From positions 1 through 8,241 of the forward strand of contig JAVCBZ010000032.1 in the NCBI GenBank assembly GCA_030765735.1: DNA of 8,241 bases, read 5' to 3'. Shown here one piece after another: positions 5,450-8,241 of the stretch. The DNA comes from Candidatus Susulua stagnicola. Lineage in GTDB: Bacteria > Omnitrophota > Gorgyraeia > Duberdicusellales > 4484-171. A program made the position numbers and the translations under genes. The first letter of the stretch is position 1. Each line of letters opens with the position of its first letter. The notes under the pieces are model-generated. The model saw only the letters and a list, made by a program, of their open reading frames with translations. It was not told the DNA's origin and did no database searches.

Positions 5450-5527
5450 TCCGCCTATGCTAAGGCTTCGGCGGACAGGTGGGGCTCTTGCGCGGAGTTT
5501 ACCCACCGTAGCTTTAGCAAAGGAGGG
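5450..5527. repeat. Inverted pair of 26-bp GC-rich palindromic (REP-like) repeats
   Basis: Bases 5450-5475 begin TCCGCC and end GGCGGA, forming a palindrome around GCT-AAGGC. Bases 5502-5527 match the reverse complement of that copy at about 19 of 26 positions, sharing the core AGC-(C/T)-TTAGCA. Between them GGTGGG (5478-5483) pairs with CCCACC (5502-5507). The layout, two facing palindromes around a short spacer, is that of REP/BIME-type or small MITE-like intergenic repeats. No transposase is nearby. Confidence 0.5.
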
Positions 5528-5583
5528 GGCTAGTCTTTTTCCCTAAGCGGGAAGAGAAATCTATTAATGCTTTAATTTACACC

Positions 5584-5611
5584 TTGACAGAATAGCTAAA
5601 TGTTTTAGAAT
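5584..5611 (+). promoter_or_regulatory. Promoter of the TetR operon
   Basis: A perfect -35 box TTGACA (5584-5589), a 16-base spacer and a -10 box TAGAAT (5606-5611, five of six) form a strong sigma70-type promoter about 75 bases before the tetR start. The inverted-repeat operator lies immediately downstream, where a bound repressor would block early elongation or initiation. Confidence 0.7.
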
Positions 5612-5622
5612 GGGTTATACTT

Positions 5623-5646
5623 AAGTTAGTTAGTATTAACTAACTT
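5623..5646. promoter_or_regulatory. TetR-type operator (perfect 10-bp inverted repeat)
   Basis: AAGTTAGTTA (5623-5632) and TAACTAACTT (5637-5646) are perfect reverse complements around GTAT. Size and spacing fit a TetR-family dimer site. It lies between the promoter and the tetR ribosome binding site (AAGGAG, 5672-5677), so autorepression of the operon is the likely mechanism. Confidence 0.75.
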
Positions 5647-5684
5647 GCTAAATCAAAACTACCCAAAAGATAAGGAGTTTATTA

Positions 5685-6287
5685 ATGAGGCGAAAGACTT
5701 CTCAAGAGAGAAAAGTGATGATAATAAATGTTGCCAGAGATTTAGTGATTAGGGAGGGTGTACAGGCCCTAACTATTAAAAACCTTTCCCGAAAAAACAA
5801 AATATCTGAGCCAGCCGTCTATCGGCACTTTAAAAACAAACGGGCAATTCTGGCGGCTTTAATAGATGATCTGGAGCATAATCTTATGGAGGCTATTGAT
5901 GCACCGGTACGGATCTATAAGAATCCCCTTGAGCGGTTACGAGAAATTATGAAAGCCCATATGGTTTTCACCGAAAAAAAGAAGGGAGTGCTTTTTGGTA
6001 TTACTGCTGAGTCTATACATTTCAACGATGATTTTCTGCGCCGTAAAATTTTAGGAGTGATAGAGAAATATAAGTCAAAGATCAGGGAAATTCTTTTAGA
6101 TGCTAAAAGAGAAGGCTTTTTACGGGAAGATATAAATTTAGATGCCGTAGGTTTAACTTTTTTCGGGCTTATTCAAGCCGCTATAGTCCAATATGCTCTT
6201 ACTAATTATTCGGTGCCGCCGATTACTAAGTTTAATACTCTTTGGAACGTCTTTTTGCGCGGTATTGAGCAAAAGGCTAAAAAATAA
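5685..6287 (+). CDS. TetR/AcrR-family transcriptional regulator
   Basis: This 200-aa protein has a typical TetR length. The N-terminal DNA-binding domain includes the helix-turn-helix at about 29-51 (LTIKNLSRKNKISEPAVYRHFKNK), with the YRHFKNK recognition-helix end that marks the family. The remaining roughly 140 residues are helical and would form the ligand-binding and dimerisation domain; its ligand cannot be read from sequence. AAGGAG seven bases before ATG 5685 fixes the start. A perfect inverted repeat directly upstream is its probable operator. The stop TAA shares an A with the ATG of the next gene (TAATG), making this the first gene of a coupled three-gene operon with an acetyltransferase and a polysaccharide deacetylase. 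It probably represses all three until a ligand is sensed. Confidence 0.92.
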   Translation: MRRKTSQERKVMIINVARDLVIREGVQALTIKNLSRKNKISEPAVYRHFKNKRAILAALIDDLEHNLMEAIDAPVRIYKNPLERLREIMKAHMVFTEKKKGVLFGITAESIHFNDDFLRRKILGVIEKYKSKIREILLDAKREGFLREDINLDAVGLTFFGLIQAAIVQYALTNYSVPPITKFNTLWNVFLRGIEQKAKK

Positions 6288-6946
6288 TGGAGCAAAATAT
6301 AATTATTCGTAAATATCAGCCTGATGACCGTGAGGTGCTTCGTAAGCTTAGTTGTGATACTGCTTACTTTGGCGACCCTTGCGAAGTTTTCTTCCCGGAT
6401 CGTAAAATGTTAGCTGATTTAATTATGAGCTATTATACCGATTATGAACCGGAACATATCTGGGTAGCTGATTACAATGGTGAGGTTGTTGGATATATAT
6501 CTGCAGGTTTGAGTGAGTCGCGTTACTGCAGGTTCATGTTGTTAAAGATTATACCTTGCAGCATTATTAAGGCGTTGTGTGGGCGCAAAATTTGGGATAG
6601 AAGGACATGGCGGTTAATAGTATATAATTTTTTATTCTGGATTACCAGTAATGGAAAGCTTAAAAAGTTAAATCGAAATGAATTCCCCGCACACATCCAC
6701 CTAAATATAAAATATGGTTTTCGCGGAAAAGGTATAGGCAGTAAATTATTTGATGCTTTATACGGTAAACTTAAAGAAAAAACTAAAGGTATTGGCTTTA
6801 AAGCATTACGCCAAGAGTCAAGATTTTCATTTTTTGAGAAATACGGTTTTAAGCTTTTTGATCGCAGGCGAGTTAAAGTTTGGGAGAAGTGGCTAAGTAA
6901 GAGTCCGCTTTATTACATGGAATACGGGAAGAAGATTCATGAGTAG
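6287..6946 (+). CDS. GNAT-family N-acetyltransferase
   Basis: This 219-aa protein begins with a GNAT-like strand (IIIRKYQPDDREVLRKL). It has a central VVGYISAG strand (about 65-72) and, at 146-151, RGKGIG inside GFRGKGIGSKLFDAL, the acetyl-CoA pyrophosphate-binding motif R-x-x-G-x-G followed by its helix. The FFEKYGFKLFDRR segment is the usual GNAT strand-turn near the C terminus. An insert of about 50 residues between the first strands and the CoA motif is rich in Trp, Arg and Lys and may shape an unusual acceptor site. The reaction is transfer of acetyl from acetyl-CoA to an amine; the acceptor is unknown. It overlaps tetR by one base and the deacetylase by eight (ATGAGTAG), so the three are translated together. 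An acetyltransferase paired with a deacetylase suggests related acetylated substrates, by inference only. Confidence 0.85.
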   Translation: MEQNIIIRKYQPDDREVLRKLSCDTAYFGDPCEVFFPDRKMLADLIMSYYTDYEPEHIWVADYNGEVVGYISAGLSESRYCRFMLLKIIPCSIIKALCGRKIWDRRTWRLIVYNFLFWITSNGKLKKLNRNEFPAHIHLNIKYGFRGKGIGSKLFDALYGKLKEKTKGIGFKALRQESRFSFFEKYGFKLFDRRRVKVWEKWLSKSPLYYMEYGKKIHE

Positions 6947-7634
6947 CAGTACATGTTTAAAAGAATGCAGTGCTATGTTGGCTGGGCAGAGGATTTTGCG
7001 CCGAAAAATTGAGCATCAAAAGCCGCCAACTAAGCGTGTGTTTTTAACCTTCGATGACGGGCCGGATAAAAGGTTTACACCTAAAATATTGGATCAGTTA
7101 AAGCGCTTTAATGCCAAGGCTACCTTTTTTGTGGTCGGCAAAAGAGTTCGGCAGTATCCAGATATTCTGAAAAGAATAGTTAATGAGGGTCATGATATCG
7201 GTAACCATACTTTTACTCATCCGGTAAGCCCGATTTTAAAATATAGCCTTATGGAAAAAGAAATAAAAGCGACTGAATATATTATTCATAAAATTACCGG
7301 AAGGATTCCCAAGCTTTTTCGGCCGACTTGGCTTTCTTGGGATTTTCATGCCCGAAAAATGAACCAGGTGCCCAGAAAATTAGGTTATTATTCTTTACGC
7401 TGGTCTATTTCCAGTATGGATTGGCTGGGTATGAAAAAGGTAATTAAACACAAAATTTTTAATGCTAAGATTGATTCCCGGGAAGTGCTTTTATTTCATG
7501 ATGCCTCAGAAAAATCTTTCTTCCCTAGCCGTAAGGCTACGGTAGATGTGTTGCCTGAGATTTTAGAGATATTTAGATGCAAGAGCATAAATCTTCTTAA
7601 GCTATCGGCTTTTATTCCCAATATTGAAAGGTAG
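6939..7634 (+). CDS. Polysaccharide deacetylase (carbohydrate esterase family 4, NodB-like)
   Basis: This 231-aa protein carries the NodB motifs in order: TFDDGPD with Asp39-Asp40 (catalytic base and metal ligand), GNHTFTHP with His90 and His94 (metal ligands), RPTW at 128-131, SMDWLG with Asp161-Trp162, and LLFHD with His187-Asp188. Such enzymes remove N- or O-acetyl groups from peptidoglycan, chitin oligomers or other polysaccharides using a divalent metal. Motif 3 reads RPTW where RPPYG is usual, so the substrate groove may differ, but metal and catalytic residues are complete. No clear signal peptide is visible: the N terminus (about 1-35) is polar and basic, so the substrate may be a cytoplasmic or lipid-linked precursor. 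It is the last gene of the TetR operon and overlaps the GNAT gene by eight bases. Confidence 0.9.
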   Translation: MSSSTCLKECSAMLAGQRILRRKIEHQKPPTKRVFLTFDDGPDKRFTPKILDQLKRFNAKATFFVVGKRVRQYPDILKRIVNEGHDIGNHTFTHPVSPILKYSLMEKEIKATEYIIHKITGRIPKLFRPTWLSWDFHARKMNQVPRKLGYYSLRWSISSMDWLGMKKVIKHKIFNAKIDSREVLLFHDASEKSFFPSRKATVDVLPEILEIFRCKSINLLKLSAFIPNIER

Positions 7635-7720
7635 GAACTTTTGGTTGTTGACCGATTAAGAGTTAACAGCTATTTATTTTTGGTTTAAAGAATAATGGAT
7701 TGATTTTTAAGGTAAAAATT

Positions 7721-7939
7721 ATGGCTAAAGAAGAAATGATTGAAATGCAGGGTACGGTTAATGAAAGCCTGCGTAATGCTATGTTTCGGGTAGAATTGGA
7801 GAACGGCCATACGGTTCTTGCTTATCCCTGCGGAAAAATGAGGAAATATTATATACGAATGCTTCCCGGCGATAAAGTCACAGTTGAGATATCACCTTAT
7901 GATTTAGGTAAAGGAAGAATTACCTATCGGCATAAGTAG
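7721..7939 (+). CDS. infA: Translation initiation factor IF-1
   Basis: This 72-aa protein matches the length of E. coli IF-1. It is a single S1-type OB-fold domain: MQGTVNESLRNAMFRVELEN, then GKMRKYYIRMLPGDKVTVEI (about 39-58), then the hallmark SPYDLGKGRITYRHK end. IF-1 binds the ribosomal A site on the 30S subunit with IF-2 and IF-3. The AYPCGK segment has Pro-Cys where His-Ile-Ser-like residues are usual, a modest oddity. An in-frame TTG lies at 7700, but ATG 7721 is chosen because it begins the canonical MAKEE N terminus and AAGG lies about eight bases before it. A possible weak promoter, TTGACC at 7648 with TATTTA at 7671, lies in the preceding gap. The gene is not in the usual ribosomal-protein cluster in this window. 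Confidence 0.95.
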   Translation: MAKEEMIEMQGTVNESLRNAMFRVELENGHTVLAYPCGKMRKYYIRMLPGDKVTVEISPYDLGKGRITYRHK

Positions 7940-7989
7940 CTTAAAAACTATATTTTCTACTAAAGGAGTAAGTGTTGTTAATTTAGTTT

Positions 7990-8241
7990 ATGAGGAATCA
8001 AAAGTTAATTCTTGCAGTTTTTCTGCTGGGGTATTGCATGGTTGGCGGAGGGTGCAATTTATTGTTAAGGATTGTAAATAAAGATATGGCTGAAGAAAAA
8101 GAAATTTTAGGTGAGGTTTACGGTTTTAATTCTAAAGTTGAAGAACTGCAAGGTATGCTAAAGGGCCTCGGCTACAATGCTGGCTTAATCGATGGAAAGT
8201 TAGGTTTTAGGACTCGAAGCGCGGTAAAAGTGTTTCAGAAA
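7990..8241 (+). CDS. Probable lipoprotein with a peptidoglycan-binding domain (3' end outside window)
   Basis: The frame from ATG 7990 runs off the right edge after 84 codons. Residues 1-22 form a signal peptide: basic MRNQK, a hydrophobic core ILAVFLLGY, and a Cys at 22 after Val-Gly-Gly-Gly. That is a loose lipobox, so lipoprotein status is likely but not certain. From about residue 52, VEELQGMLKGLGYNAGLIDG, then KLGFRTRSAVKVFQ, matches the PG_binding_1 fold (LQ..L..LGY..G..DG..G..T..AV..FQ), which tethers proteins to peptidoglycan. The start is forced because TAG stands in frame at 7984. The nearest good ribosome binding site, AAAGGAG at 7962-7968, is 21 bases away, unusually far. The catalytic or partner domain would lie beyond the window. 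Confidence 0.8.
   Translation, partial: MRNQKLILAVFLLGYCMVGGGCNLLLRIVNKDMAEEKEILGEVYGFNSKVEELQGMLKGLGYNAGLIDGKLGFRTRSAVKVFQK

Larger units (their letters stand above)
5112..5684. other. 573-base gene-free stretch between the protease unit and the TetR operon
   Basis: I see no gene on either strand. It holds the right 32-bp repeat, a hairpin and a terminator. A pairable segment follows: TTAGGCA 5288-5294 with TGCCTAA 5353-5359, enclosing GGGA 5304-5307 with TCCC 5330-5333. Next come an inverted pair of GC-rich palindromic repeats (5450-5527), a small TTCCC/GGGAA hairpin (5539-5553), and the promoter and operator of the TetR operon. The GC-rich repeat stands out against the AT-rich surroundings. 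Confidence 0.6.

Overview
The window looks like chromosomal DNA of a low-GC bacterium using the standard code (TGA, TAA and TAG all end genes here), probably recovered from an uncultured lineage. The right end carries a housekeeping gene (translation initiation factor IF-1) and the start of a probable lipoprotein with a peptidoglycan-binding domain. I cannot place the phylum. The gene style and the small GC-rich palindromic repeats would fit a candidate phylum such as Omnitrophota, but that is only an impression.

Bases 1-3814, defence-like block, all on the + strand. It holds the 3' end of a metallo-beta-lactamase-fold hydrolase, a small PD-(D/E)XK-nuclease-like gene with a doubtful start, a SIR2-domain protein and a HerA-type ATPase. 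The last two overlap by 11 bases and match the architecture of the known SIR2-HerA (Nezha) anti-phage system, in which SIR2 degrades NAD+ during infection. The small nuclease-like gene sits 49 bases upstream of SIR2 and could be an additional component.

Bases 3815-5280, repeat-rich accessory stretch. It has a three-unit 15-bp tandem repeat, a folded segment ending in a strong terminator, and a compact two-gene unit: a DUF5678-like 62-aa protein overlapping by one base with a 131-aa retropepsin-like aspartic protease. The unit has a near-perfect 18-bp palindrome at its promoter and its own terminator. Two 28/32-identical direct repeats bracket it, and both read on the - strand as the peptide LPVL(N/D)(E/D)F(C/R)NWL.

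Bases 5281-5580 contain no gene. They hold an inverted pair of GC-rich palindromic repeats and other stem-forming sequence.

Bases 5581-7634, a TetR-controlled operon. A promoter and a perfect 10-bp inverted-repeat operator precede tetR. A GNAT acetyltransferase and a polysaccharide deacetylase follow, with 1-base and 8-base overlaps. The regulator probably represses its own operon. The two enzymes suggest control of acetyl groups on a glycan or small molecule, but the substrate is unknown.

Bases 7635-8241 hold infA and the truncated lipoprotein gene.
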